A stretch of DNA of 64,000 nt from Caulobacter segnis (GCF_023935105.1 NZ_CP096040.1:4259001-4323000), one strand, 5' to 3'. Shown: positions 35,206 through 45,188, counted from the first letter of the stretch. Notes: generated by a model from the letters alone, not told the origin. Made by a program: numbers and translations.

Positions 35206-37788
35206 TTAAAGCGCGATCAAGCTCTTCCGCAGCGTCAGTTTCACCGTCCTGCCCAGCGGGTCCAGGTAGTCGGGCTGATAGGCCTGGGGCGTCATGCCCT
35301 TGGCGTCCCGCACCACGGGGCGGCTGTAGAACAGGTTGTCGGCCGCCAGGGTCAGGCGGGCGCCGGCCAGCCAGCTGGACGCGGGGCCGGCCTTCACGTC
35401 TCGCGGGACCTCGTAGAAAGCCGACAGGTTGACCGTGGTCTGGTCGTCGAACCGCAGGGCGCCGTTGCTGGGTCCGGCGTCGATCGTGCTGGCGCCGCGC
35501 CAGGCGCCGTTCAGGTTGACGCCGACGCCTTGCCGGAAAGCGTTGAGGCGGAAGTTCAACTCCTCGCGCGGCTGGCCCCGGCGGCTGGTGCTGGCCCCGT
35601 TCAGCAGGTCCAGCGGGGGCAGGCCGTGGCGTAGGGTGGTCTCGTCGCGCAGGCGCAGGACGTAGTTCAGTGACAGCTGCACCTGGCCGGCGTTCTTCAG
35701 GTCCGGCTTGGTCCCCTTGGGCGCGCCCTTCTTGGGGCGGCCGATGAAGCGGGTCAGGTTGAAGCCGCCGCGCAGCTCCTCGCGGTCGATGGCGTCGAAG
35801 TTCAGCGGCCGGCTGTCGATTGCGGTCAGATGGCCGTCGGCGCCGCGCGTGAAGCGCTCGGGAAAGGCCGCCTCCAGCGCCGGGGTGATCTGCGGGAAGT
35901 TCGAGATCGGGTCGTCGATGTGGGTGCGCACCCAGTTGGCGTTGACCGTCAGGCGCGTGGGGCCGCCGTCGCGACCGATCGGCTTGACGTTGACGCCCGC
36001 CCGCAATGTGCGGCGGCGATCGTTCTCGAGGCCGGTATTGCCACCCTCCAGGCGCGCGACCGTCACGCTGCTCCCGGTGGCGAAGTCGAACACCGTGACG
36101 CTGGGGGTCAGCACCACGGGGTCGACGATCTGGCTGGCGTTCGGGGCCGACTGCTCCTCGTTGAAGCTGACATTGACCTGCACCAGCCGGTCGGGGGACC
36201 AGTTTAGGCCCGCGCCGAGCGCCAGGCGGTCCTTGAAGGTCTCGAGGTTGTAGCCGGCGTTGACGCTGGCGGTCAGCTCGCCCAGCACCGGCAGCACCGC
36301 GTGCGAGCGACTGGCCAGGGGCACGTCGATGTCGCCCTGCATCGTGAGGGTGCGGCGCTCGTAGACGGTGCGCAACGGCGCGCCGTTGCGGACGGCGTCC
36401 GAGGTCTGGCTGACCTGCTCGCCGCCCAGCTTGACGGTCGAGGACACCCGGCCGGCCGGGATCTCGGCGACGTCGCCGTTCAGGACGAGTTCGGCCTTGG
36501 CGCCGCGCGACCGGGCCTTGGCCACGTCGCGAGCGTTGGCCTTGAGCAGGGCGCGAGGGACGGGGCCGAACGGATTGACCGCCGGGTCCAGGGCCGCGAT
36601 GGCGGTCTTCCAGGCGCTGGAGTCGACGCCTCGGCCGGTGACGGTCTGGCTGTCGCTGCGGTCATAGGCGCCGTTCACCGCCCAGCGCCAGTCGCCGATA
36701 TAGCCGTTGGCCGCCAGGGCCAGCTGGCCCTTGGAATTGTCTTGCTCGCGCAGCTGCGACCAGGGCGCGTCCAGATACCGATAGACGGTGACGTCCCCCG
36801 TGAACGGCGAGAACGGACTGCCGGCCGGCAGTCTCACCGAGGTCGCGGGCAAGCCCAGGAAGCTGGTGCGCTTGGCGTCCTCCAGGTCCAGGCTGAGCGT
36901 GACGCTGACCTGGCGGGCCAGGTCGCGGGTGATGGCGGCCTTGAAATTGCCCTGGCCCAGCGACGGCAGGAGGCTGCGGTTGGCGATGATCCCGGACAGC
37001 TCCGGATCGCCGGCCCCCGCCGCGAACCGCGCCAGCGACACCGGGCCGTCCCAGGCGCCGGCGGGCGCGGCGGCGACCGTGACCGGGCCGCCGGCCAGGG
37101 CCGACAGGGCCGGATCGATCTCCGCGCCGAAGGTCACGGCCGCCAGGTTGCCGACCAGGCCGTAGGGCGCGGTGGCCGAGGGCACGCGATAGATGTCGCG
37201 CTCGGCCTCGAACAGGGCCGACTCCTGGCGCCAGTCCAGGCCCACGGTGGTGCGCTCGTCGCCGGCCAGGCGGAAGACGTCGCCATCGAAGCGCTCGGCC
37301 GTGCGGCCGTCCGCCGTGGTCGCGTTCTCCTCCAGCTCGACCGCCGCCGAGCGGAAGCGCTTGCGCAGCACGAAGTTCACGACCCGCTGGTTGGGCCGGT
37401 AGCCGTAGGCCAGGGCGGTGGCCGGCGGCAGCACGTCCATGCGCTCGATCGCCTGGCTCGGCAGCCCGCTGATCTCCGAAAAGCCCGAAATCCGTCGGCC
37501 GTTGGCCAGGTAGATCGGCGGCGGCGCGTCCGGCTCGCCGGTGGTGATCTCGGGCGCCAGCAGGGCGACCAGGTCCTCGATGGTGCTGGCCCCGGTGGCC
37601 TGGATCTCGGAGGCGTCCAGCGTCAGTTCCGGTTGGGCCGGCCCCCGCGCCTTGCCGCGCGTCCCCTTGACCACCAGGCTATCGACGAGGCCGGTCTGCT
37701 CGCTCTCCGGCGGAGGCGGGTTGGTAACCGGTGTCTCCTGCACCGGCGCGGCGACCTGCAAGAGCGCCAGAACGCTGACCAGAACCAT
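35206..37788 (-). CDS. TonB-dependent receptor-like outer membrane protein
   Basis: This 860-residue protein has a short signal peptide, a Pro-rich linker, a plug domain (ASTIEDLVALLAPEI, GRRISGFSEISGLPSQAIERMDVLPP in part) and a long beta-barrel rich in alternating aromatic residues. It resembles the TonB-dependent receptor fold, but no clear TonB box or C-terminal aromatic residue is seen (it ends LTLRKSLIAL). The ligand is unknown, and no transporter gene is adjacent. Confidence 0.82.
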   Translation of the reverse strand: MVLVSVLALLQVAAPVQETPVTNPPPPESEQTGLVDSLVVKGTRGKARGPAQPELTLDASEIQATGASTIEDLVALLAPEITTGEPDAPPPIYLANGRRISGFSEISGLPSQAIERMDVLPPATALAYGYRPNQRVVNFVLRKRFRSAAVELEENATTADGRTAERFDGDVFRLAGDERTTVGLDWRQESALFEAERDIYRVPSATAPYGLVGNLAAVTFGAEIDPALSALAGGPVTVAAAPAGAWDGPVSLARFAAGAGDPELSGIIANRSLLPSLGQGNFKAAITRDLARQVSVTLSLDLEDAKRTSFLGLPATSVRLPAGSPFSPFTGDVTVYRYLDAPWSQLREQDNSKGQLALAANGYIGDWRWAVNGAYDRSDSQTVTGRGVDSSAWKTAIAALDPAVNPFGPVPRALLKANARDVAKARSRGAKAELVLNGDVAEIPAGRVSSTVKLGGEQVSQTSDAVRNGAPLRTVYERRTLTMQGDIDVPLASRSHAVLPVLGELTASVNAGYNLETFKDRLALGAGLNWSPDRLVQVNVSFNEEQSAPNASQIVDPVVLTPSVTVFDFATGSSVTVARLEGGNTGLENDRRRTLRAGVNVKPIGRDGGPTRLTVNANWVRTHIDDPISNFPQITPALEAAFPERFTRGADGHLTAIDSRPLNFDAIDREELRGGFNLTRFIGRPKKGAPKGTKPDLKNAGQVQLSLNYVLRLRDETTLRHGLPPLDLLNGASTSRRGQPREELNFRLNAFRQGVGVNLNGAWRGASTIDAGPSNGALRFDDQTTVNLSAFYEVPRDVKAGPASSWLAGARLTLAADNLFYSRPVVRDAKGMTPQAYQPDYLDPLGRTVKLTLRKSLIAL

Positions 37789-37867
37789 GGAAATCGCCCC
37801 AACGCGGTTCGCTGAAAGCCCTTGGGTTTCCTATGTCGAGCTTGAGGAACTCGCAAGCGCACAAAGA

Positions 37868-37971
37868 CGTGTCATCCCGGCCGCAGCGCAAGCGGAGAGC
37901 CGGGCCCCAGGGCGACCGCCTTGCGCCGGCCCCTGGGTCCCGGATCGCGCAAGCGCGTCCGGGATGACACG
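37868..37971. repeat. GTGTCATCCCGG-type inverted repeat
   Basis: Perfect 13-base ends (CGTGTCATCCCGG at 37868-37880 and CCGGGATGACACG at 37959-37971) enclose smaller palindromes (GCGCAAGCG, GGGCCCCAGGG, GCGCGCAAGCGCG). It fills the gap between the receptor and the J-domain gene and is a separate repeat family from the CCTCCCCC type. Confidence 0.7.
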
Positions 37972-37987
37972 ATTTGCGTGGAGCGAC

Positions 37988-38929
37988 CTACTTCCGCTTC
38001 GGCGTGTAGGGCTTCTGTTCGCGCCAGGCCTGGGCGAATTTCTCCAGGTCCTGGTCGACGGTGTCGGGCAGCGTCACGACCAGGCGGGCCAGGAGGTCGC
38101 CGCGCTTGCCCTTGGCGTCGGGCATGCCGCGCCCCTTCAGGCGCAGGGTCTGGCCGCTGTTGCTGCCCCTGGGCACGTTCAACATGACATTGCCGTCGGG
38201 GGTCGGGGCCTCGACCTTGCCGCCCAGCACCGCGTCGGGGATCGAGATCGGCAGGTCCATGACCAGCGCCTCGCCCTCGCGGCGATAGATCGGGTGCGGC
38301 TTGACGGCCAGTTCGATCAGGGCGTCGCCCGCCCCGCCGCGACCGGCCTGGCCCTGGCCCTTCAGCCGCAGGGTCTGGCCTTCCTGGGCCCCGACCGGGA
38401 TGGTGACGTCGATCGTGCGGCCGTCCGAGAAGGCCACGCGCTTCTTGCCGCCCTTGATCGCCTCTTCCAGGTCGATGTCCAGCCGCGCCTTGATGTCCGC
38501 GCCCTTGGGCGAGAAGCCCGCGCCGCCGCCACCGCCGAACGGGCCACGCCCGCCGCCCGCGCCGCCGCCGAACATGCCGCCGAACAGGTCGGAGAGATCG
38601 ATCTCTGGCCCCTCGTTCGAGCGATGGAAGCCGCCCTGGCCGAAGCCCCCGCCGCCGAACGGGCCGTTGCCGGGCTGGCCGCCGAAGCCGCCGCGCATGG
38701 TCTCACGACCGTCGGCGTCGATCTGGCCCAGGTCGAACTTCTTGCGCTTCTCGGCGTCGCCGACGATGTCGAACGCGGCGCTGACCTGCTTGAACTTCTC
38801 TTCCGCCTTCTTGTCTCCCGGATTGGTGTCCGGGTGATGCTGCTTGGCGAGCTTGCGGAACGCCTTGCGGATCTCGTCCGCGCTCGCGGTCCGGGAAACG
38901 CCGAGTTCCTGATAGGGGTCGCGCGCCAA
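37988..38929 (-). CDS. J-domain co-chaperone (CbpA/DnaJ class II type)
   Basis: This 313-residue protein has an N-terminal J domain with the HPD triad (His32-Pro33-Asp34), a Gly/Phe-rich linker (residues 95-145) and a DnaJ C-terminal substrate-binding part. It lacks the Cys-rich zinc finger, so it is a class II co-chaperone that stimulates DnaK. The start is TTG with GAGG six to nine bases upstream. Confidence 0.93.
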   Translation of the reverse strand: MARDPYQELGVSRTASADEIRKAFRKLAKQHHPDTNPGDKKAEEKFKQVSAAFDIVGDAEKRKKFDLGQIDADGRETMRGGFGGQPGNGPFGGGGFGQGGFHRSNEGPEIDLSDLFGGMFGGGAGGGRGPFGGGGGAGFSPKGADIKARLDIDLEEAIKGGKKRVAFSDGRTIDVTIPVGAQEGQTLRLKGQGQAGRGGAGDALIELAVKPHPIYRREGEALVMDLPISIPDAVLGGKVEAPTPDGNVMLNVPRGSNSGQTLRLKGRGMPDAKGKRGDLLARLVVTLPDTVDQDLEKFAQAWREQKPYTPKRK

Positions 38930-39032
38930 GGAAGGTCCTCTTGAAGGTGGGCCCAGCGAATGGGGAAGGTTGGGTAACGCCCTCCATCTAGAACGTCCAG
39001 CGCGGCGCGCAAGGGCAGATGTTGCAATTTTA

Positions 39033-42000
39033 TCACAGAACTATGCTCGCCGAGGCGCCCCAGCCGTAAAGCGCGCCGCCTTGCGCCATTTCCAGACGCG
39101 CCGAAGCCGACGGCGCGTCGGCAGTCCGCATGGCGGCGGTGTAGACGAAGGCGGGCGTCGCGACCTCGACCTCGCGCAGCACGGCCGCGCCGTCCAGCAC
39201 CCGGATCCGATAGCGCTCGACGCCTTCACTCAAGGGGATCTCGCCTTCCCAGACGTCGCCACCGGTCCGGGCGCGGCGGATCCACGAGACGCGCAGGTCG
39301 CCACCGACCAGGCGCTTGCTCAGGTGCGCCGGAGCCAGCGGCCGCAGAGCCCGGCCGGACCAGACGGTCGACACCTCGCTCATCGCCGCGCCCGAGGGCG
39401 GCCCGCCCGCCGGGGCGGCGCGAACCAGAAGCGGCGTCCCGCGCTCGAAGGCCGCCACGCTCATCGGGACCACCGCCTCGTCCAGCAGCACCACGGGCGC
39501 GCTGGCCGGGATCACGGCCTCGGTCGCCGCCCCGTCGCGCTGGCCACGCAGCAGGCCCGACAGCCGCCAGACGTCCGGCGCGATAAGCTCGGCGGCCTGG
39601 AAGGCGATGACTTCCCAGTCGCCGGACGCGGCGCGGATCGCCAGGGCGTTGCCGCCAGCCAGCACGGCGGCCAGCCGCGCCGAAGCCAGGGCCGTTCCCT
39701 CCATCCGCACGGTCAGGCTCTGGCGCGAGACGCGGTGCGGCGAGGCCGGCGGCAGGTCGGTCACGGTCACGCCCAGGGTGGCTGGCGCGGCGAGCCGGGC
39801 GCGGACGGTCAGGGTCTCGACCCCGGCCCCGGCGTGGACGTCCAGCGGCCGCCACGGCTCGCCGGCGGCGGCGACCAGGGGCCTTACGTCGTCGGAAAGC
39901 GCCCCGTCAGAGGGCAGGTCCAGCACGTAGAACACCGGCGGCGCGGCCGGGTCACGCGGCGGGGCCGGCGTCCAGTCGACGCCGCCGACCACGCCATAGC
40001 CGGCCAGGGCTGGGACCAGGGTGGCGCGCGGCCGCTCGTCCAGGTCCAGCCGCTGGACCCGCCAGGTCGCGCCGTCCAGCGCCAGGCGGTCGCCGGCCTC
40101 GAAGCGCAGCGCGGCCGAGGGCGACAGCCGCACGATCCGCGCGCGCCGGGCGGCCTCGTCGGCGGCCAGCATGCGCTGGGCCACGGCCTGGGCCTCGGAC
40201 GCGGCCAGCAAGATCGGCGCGTCGGCGTCGCGGGTCCCCTGCCCCGCCTCGCGGCGCACGACCAGGGCCCCGACCTGATAGTCGCGGGCGGCGTCGATGA
40301 AGCGCAGGCGCAGGGCCTCCGCGGCGGGCTCCAGCACCCGCGCCTCGGTTTCGGTCGCCCCATCATCCGGCAGCGCCAGGTCGTCCTCGACGAGCGCCGC
40401 CGTCGGACGACCGGCGCGGCTGAGCATCTTGACGTGATCGCCGCGCTCGACCGGGTCCAGGGCGAAGGCCTCGGTCAGCGGAGCCAGCGCGTCGCGCAGC
40501 CGCATCGGCCGGTCGACGACATAGCCGCCGACGGCGCCGCCCGCCTCACCGGGATCGATCGTGACGCCGGCCCGCGCGCCCAGGGCCTGGATCAGCTCGG
40601 GCAGCGGCGCGATCCCGGCCCGGCCGGTCAGCCAGTGGCCCAGAACCCAGTTGCCGCCGTCGCTCCAGACGTCGGAGCGGGCCGGAAAGTCGGGGAACGG
40701 CCGGGCGTCCCAGCACCAGGCGCTGGCCGCCTCGACCATCGGCCCGCCATAGACGCTCGACACCGGATTGGCCGCCGGCTCGGCCAGCCAGGCCAGCACG
40801 GCCTCCAGGTATCGCCGCTGACCGAAGTCGTCGCGCTCGCCGGTCGAATAGGGCGGCAGGAAGCTCTCCGAACTCTTGGGGTCGATGAACAGGTTCGGGG
40901 AATTGCTGCCCTTGTCGACGGCCGGACAGCCGAACTCGGTCAGGCGGATCGGCTTGGACATCGGGACCCAGGCCGTGGGCGTCGCCGCGCGCACGCCGGC
41001 CGGGCGGTCATGGTGCGGGTTGCTCCACCACGCCTTCAAGTCCTTGGCCCGGAACATCCAGGCCTCGCCATGGGCGCCGTCGGTGATCGGGCTGCGGACC
41101 TGGGCGTCGCGGGCGGCTTGACTGGCATAGTACCAGTCGAAGGCCTCGCCGCCGGTCAGGCCGGCGCGCAGATAGGCGCCGTCGTGCGGGCCGAGGAAGC
41201 CGGCGGTGGCGTCCAGATGCGTCTCGCCCTCGCGCCAGTCGGTCACCGGCGGATACCAGTCGACGCCGACGAAATCGATGTTCGAATCGGCCCAGAGCGG
41301 ATCCAGATGGAACACCGCGTGGCCCGTGCCGTCAGCCGGCTGGTGACCAAAGTACTCCGACCAGTCGGCGGCGTAGCCCAGCTTGGTCGCCGCGCCCACG
41401 ACGGCGCGGACCTCGGCCGCCAGGCTCTTCAGCTTGGCGACCGCCGGATAGGTCCCGCCCGCGCCGCGCACGGTGGTCAGGCCGCGCAGCTCCGAGCCGA
41501 GGACGAAGCCGTCGACCCCGCCCGCCTGGACCGCCAGCGACGCCTGGTGCAGCACCATGCGGCGCAGGCCCCACGCGCCGTCGAAGAAGGCGGCGACCTG
41601 GCTGGTCGCGGCGGCCGTCCCGTCCGCGCCGGCCTCGCAGGTGATGCGGCCGCGCCAGGGATAGGTCGGCGTGTCCATCAGGATGAACGGATACAGCGTC
41701 ACCTTCAGCCCGCGTCGCTTCAGCTCGGCGATGGCCTGCAGCACCACCGCGTCGGCCGGCGTGCCGTCATAGGCCGGAGCCCCGTCCTTCAGCGAGATCA
41801 GGTGCGCGCCCGCGCGGTCGACGCCGGCCACGCTCCAGGTCAGCGGCAGGGTGTCCTTGACCGCGCCCTCGACGCCCGGCCGGATCTGGCACGCGCCGCA
41901 GCGCAGGTCGGTCCCGAACCAGGCGACGACCAGGGTGACGTGATCGACATTGGGCAGCTGGGCCTGCAGCTGGTCCAGAGCCACCACCAGATCGGGCCGG

Positions 42001-42738
42001 CCCTCGGCGTTGTGAACGCTCTCGGACGCCGTCCGGGTCAGGCCCTCGCGGCGCAGAACCGTTTCGGTGGCGTAGACGAATTCACCCGCGCCCGGGATCA
42101 GACACACGCCGTTCAAGCGATCTTCCAGCCCCGGCGGCGCGCCGCTGGCGCGCGGCCGGCGGAACACCTCGAACGACAGCTGCGGCGGGCGGTTGCCATA
42201 GGGCTCCAGCGGCAGATCCTCGAACACCACATAGGCCACGCCGCGATAGGCCGGGGCCTCGCTTTCGATCGCGGCGATCAGCGGGTCGGGCGCCTGGTCC
42301 TCGGTCCCGCGATGCACGCGCATCGTCGCGCCCGACAGGTCCATGACCTTGCCGTCGGCCCAGACCCGCCCGATGCCGTCGATGGGTCCTTCGGCCACGG
42401 CGACGGCGAAAGACAGGCTGTAGGCGTAGCTGGTAGTCTTCTGGCCCTTGGAGCCGCCGACCCGGCCCTCGACCCGCTTCTCGCGAAAGCGCGCGGCCCA
42501 GATCACCTGGCCGCCGACGCGGGCGCGGCCGAACACGCAAGGCAGGGCCGCGCCCTCGGCCGCCCCGGTCAGGCGCAGCTCGGGGATACGCGGCCCGACC
42601 TGGCGGCCCGACCTGGCGGGCGGGGCTGAGCGCGCTGATCGCCGCCTGGTCGACCGCCGCGCCCAGGGCCGCCCCGACCACGGCCCCTAAGGGTCCGCCG
42701 ATCGCCGAGCCGACGCTGGAGAGGATGACTTGGGCCAT
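39033..42738 (-). pseudogene. GTA host-specificity protein gp15 (GTA TIM-barrel), frameshifted by a 13-bp duplication
   Basis: The gene would encode the large baseplate/host-recognition protein of a gene transfer agent. The natural start is the ATG at 42738 (MAQVILSSVGSAIGGPLG, GGAG upstream). After about 40 residues (SPARQVGP), a perfect 13-base tandem duplication at 42591-42616 shifts the frame. Removing one copy restores SPARQVGPRIPELRLTGAAEG and joins the remaining 1,167-residue frame (FGRARVGGQVIWAARF onward, open to the stop at 39033), which carries the GTA TIM-barrel and tail domains. The large part could still be made if translation restarts at the GTG at 42536. Confidence 0.88.
42591..42616. 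repeat. 13-bp perfect tandem duplication in gp15
   Basis: CGGCCCGACCTGG occurs twice head to tail (42591-42603 and 42604-42616). Thirteen is not a multiple of three, so the second copy breaks the gp15 frame. Confidence 0.95.
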
Positions 42739-42746
42739 GAGGGCTC

Positions 42747-43229
42747 CTAGCGGGAGGGAAAACGGAAGGCCGCGACCAGGCGCTCGCGCCACCAGCGGCC
42801 CGGCACGCTCTCGACGCACGCCCGGCCCCAATAGGCATGGATCATGCGGTCAGGGCCGGACTGGATCGCGCAGTGCTTGGCGGCCGCGCCAGGGGCCATG
42901 CGGAAGGCCAGGACGTCGCCGGGCCGGGCGGCGGATAGCGGAACGGGCTCGAGCCAGCGGCCGAACGCCTCGAGCAGCAGCTCACGCTCGCCGACCTCGG
43001 CCCAGTCGGGACGGTAGGGCGGCGGCGCCTCGGGCTCGACGCCGTGGAGCGCGCGCCAGACGCCGCGCACCAGGCCCAGGCAGTCGCAGCCGGCGCCGAG
43101 GGCCGAGGCCTGGTGGCGATAGGGGGTGCCGAGCCAGGGGCGGGCGTGGGCGAGGACGGAAGTCTGAAAATCCTCCCCCCAGCGGGGGAGGTGTCGGCCC
43201 GCCAGGGACGACGGAGGGGGAAGCGACAA
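42747..43229 (-). CDS. GTA gp14, NlpC/P60-type cell wall peptidase, start inside a repeat
   Basis: This baseplate-associated peptidase opens the recipient cell wall. The catalytic Cys lies in GAGCDCLGLVRG, and the His in AAKHCAIQ, with HARPWLGTPYRHQ as the conserved opening. No in-frame ATG or GTG lies between the upstream repeat and this conserved start. The nearest usual start is the TTG at 43229, inside the repeat (160 residues), so the native first codons look to have been replaced by repeat sequence. The frame stays open upstream into gp13. Confidence 0.8.
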   Translation of the reverse strand: MSLPPPSSLAGRHLPRWGEDFQTSVLAHARPWLGTPYRHQASALGAGCDCLGLVRGVWRALHGVEPEAPPPYRPDWAEVGERELLLEAFGRWLEPVPLSAARPGDVLAFRMAPGAAAKHCAIQSGPDRMIHAYWGRACVESVPGRWWRERLVAAFRFPSR

Positions 43230-43290
43230 GGCCGCGAGATCTTCCCCCTCCGGCCCTTCGGGCCACCTCCCCCGCTGGGGGGAGGATTGG
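43170..43290. repeat. Inverted GC-rich repeat between GTA gp13 and gp14
   Basis: AATCCTCCCCCCAGCGGGGG followed by AGGTGTCGGCCCG and CGGAGGGGGAAG on the left; an inverted CTTCCCCCTCCGGCCC ... GCTGGGGGGAGGATT on the right, about 30 bases apart. The pair can fold into a long stem. Confidence 0.8.
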
Positions 43291-43300
43291 AGAGCGCCCC

Positions 43301-43927
43301 TCACCGCCGCCCGCCGTCGTTGCGTTCGCCCTCGGCGGGGTACAGCGTCAGGAAGTCCTCGCCGGGCGCGGTCGGGAAACCCCGGAAGTTGACGCCGTTG
43401 GCGAAGGTCCCCACGCAGGTCGCCCAGCGCTTGTCGCAAGTCGCGCCGGCCGGTGGGGTGATCCCGCAGCGGCCGTCACCCAGCCGCGCGTCGCAAAGCC
43501 GGGTGAACGTCCGCCCCGCCACCCGCTCCAGCTCGGCCAGCGGCCCGGCCAGGGTCGCCTTGAACGCCTCGCCGTCGCGCGACACCGCCGCGATGGTCGC
43601 GGTCCACAGGCGCACCAGCCGGCTCGGCGCGCGCCAGTCTACGCGCAGCGCCGCGACGCGAGCCCCGTCATAGAGCCCGGCGGCCAGGTCGGTTTGGGTG
43701 ATCCCGGCGTCGTCCAGCACGCCCAGCACGGCGTTCTGCCCGGCCGCATAGCCGGCGGCGCTCTCGCTAGCGCCCGGGCTCCAGCCGCCGCCGGCCCGGC
43801 AGGTCACCCCGTCGACGATCAGGTCGCGGTCATGGTCGGTGAACCCCAGCCTGACCCCGTCGGCGCGGATGACGATCCAGGCCTGGCACAGCCGGGCGGG
43901 ATCCAGGCCTTCGGGAAGCGCGCGCAT
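43301..43927 (-). CDS. GTA gp13, DUF2163 tail protein
   Basis: This 208-residue protein matches the DUF2163 tail component of alphaproteobacterial GTAs: AWIVIRADGVRLGFTDHDRDL in part, the domain core LRVDWRAP and the Cys-rich C-terminus (CDARLGDGRCG, CDKRWATC) typical of the phage baseplate hub iron-sulfur/Cys motif. The ATG shares one base with the gp12 stop (TGATG). Confidence 0.88.
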   Translation of the reverse strand: MRALPEGLDPARLCQAWIVIRADGVRLGFTDHDRDLIVDGVTCRAGGGWSPGASESAAGYAAGQNAVLGVLDDAGITQTDLAAGLYDGARVAALRVDWRAPSRLVRLWTATIAAVSRDGEAFKATLAGPLAELERVAGRTFTRLCDARLGDGRCGITPPAGATCDKRWATCVGTFANGVNFRGFPTAPGEDFLTLYPAEGERNDGGRR

Positions 43928-44559
43928 CAGACCCGCACCTCGACCAGGGCGCAGGCGGCCACCCGGCCGGCGGCGAAGCCCTCCAGCGTCACGTCCAGCC
44001 GATCGAGGTCGAAACGCACCGGCGTGTCGAACTCGAACCCCGCCGTCACCGCCGCGCCGGCGGCCGGGGCCGTGGTCAGGGTCACCAGGCCCGTCGTCGC
44101 GTCGACCGCGAAGGCGCCGGCAGCCAGGGTGAGGCCGGCCACCGCGACCTTCACCGTGCCGGCGACCGGCTTGGCGATCGGCCGGACCACCGCCTCGGGC
44201 CCGGTCCCGTAGATCTTGGCCAGTTGGAACACCTTGCGCGCGCCGTCGCCGGTCCCCAGCGCCTGGTCGCTCGCCGTCGGCTGGGCCGAAGGGAGACAGG
44301 ACTTGAAGTCCGTCGGGTCGCGGAACCGGAAGCCCGACAGCCGCCCGCCCCGCGCCTCGAAGAAGGCGACCAGCTCGGCCACCTCGTCCAGCGGCCGGGC
44401 GGCGGTGGCGATCAGGTAGCGGCGGCGGCCCAGGGTCCACGGACTGGTGCGCCGTTCGAAGCCGGACGCCAAGGTCACGATCTCGGTCCGCCGCTCGATC
44501 CCACCGGTGCAGCCGAACGCCAGGCGCGCGGGCAGGCGCGCCTCATGGAACTCGCTCAT
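43927..44559 (-). CDS. GTA gp12, DUF2460 distal tail protein
   Basis: This 210-residue protein has the DUF2460 signature: FHEARLPARLAFGCTGGIERRTEIV in part, then LGRRRYLIATAARPLDEV and FEARGGRLSGFRFRDPTDFKS. In Rhodobacter-type GTAs this component sits at the distal tail. The next cluster gene (gp11) is separated by an opposite-strand DUF805 gene. Confidence 0.9.
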   Translation of the reverse strand: MSEFHEARLPARLAFGCTGGIERRTEIVTLASGFERRTSPWTLGRRRYLIATAARPLDEVAELVAFFEARGGRLSGFRFRDPTDFKSCLPSAQPTASDQALGTGDGARKVFQLAKIYGTGPEAVVRPIAKPVAGTVKVAVAGLTLAAGAFAVDATTGLVTLTTAPAAGAAVTAGFEFDTPVRFDLDRLDVTLEGFAAGRVAACALVEVRV

Positions 44560-44712
44560 GGCGATCCTCCACTCACGAAAAGGTTTGCGAGAAATTTGAC
44601 GGGAAGCGGAGCCGTAGCGGGTCGAACGCCATTAAGACTGCGTCATGACCCGCTTTTCACTTCAAGCGCGGGTCGCCCGGCCCTAGGTATGGGGTCGAGA
44701 TTGGAGACCAAG

Positions 44713-45177
44713 ATGGATTGGAAGACCCTGTTCCTGTCGCCGGAAGGCCGCATCGGCCGCCAGGCGTTCTGGATCGGTTGGCTTTGCCTGCTGGGCGCGA
44801 ACGTCGTGGCCAACGCCGTGCCGGTGTTCGGCCATGTCGTGGCCCTGGCGCTGATCTATCCCAGCGTCTGCATCCACTCCAAGCGCCTGCACGACATGGG
44901 TCAGACCGGCTGGTGGCAGCTGCTGCCGTGGGTGCTGGGCCCGGTCCTGGTGTTCGGCGCCGTCGCCTCGGTCGGCATCTCCGCCGTGATGACGGCCTTC
45001 AGCGGCGGTGAGCCTTCGGCCGCCTTGTTCGCCACGATCGGCGGCCTGGCCATGTCGATCTTCATCGCCTTCGCCATCTGGCTGGCCTTCACCCTGTGGG
45101 TCGGCTGCAGCAGCGGCCAGGCCGGCGACAACCAGTACGGCCCGCCGCCCACCGACACCGCGGCGGTGGCGCTGTAG
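44713..45177 (+). CDS. DUF805 inner membrane protein inserted in the GTA cluster
   Basis: This 154-residue protein has the DUF805 layout: MDWKTLFLSPEGRIGRQAFW, then four membrane segments, with the cytosolic KRLHDMGQTGWWQL motif. DUF805 proteins have no firm function. It is read on the plus strand inside an otherwise minus-strand GTA cluster. Its stop codon touches the gp11 stop, with a palindrome over both stops. The ATG at 44713 has a GGAG seven to ten bases upstream. Confidence 0.9.
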   Translation: MDWKTLFLSPEGRIGRQAFWIGWLCLLGANVVANAVPVFGHVVALALIYPSVCIHSKRLHDMGQTGWWQLLPWVLGPVLVFGAVASVGISAVMTAFSGGEPSAALFATIGGLAMSIFIAFAIWLAFTLWVGCSSGQAGDNQYGPPPTDTAAVAL

Positions 45178-45188
45178 CTACAGGCGCC
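45168..45188. terminator. Hairpin over the abutting DUF805 and gp11 stop codons
   Basis: CTGTAGCTACAG (45172-45183) is a perfect 12-base palindrome centred on the two stops, extended by GGCGC and GCGCC arms. It may end transcription from both sides, although there is no T-run. Confidence 0.45.

Noticed and set aside
38970..42629. Very long open frame (over 1,200 codons) on the plus strand opposite gp15
   Set aside because: It is a GC-rich shadow of gp15: its product is a low-complexity Arg/Gly/Ala/Gln mix without any domain, while the minus-strand frame encodes a recognisable GTA TIM-barrel protein.
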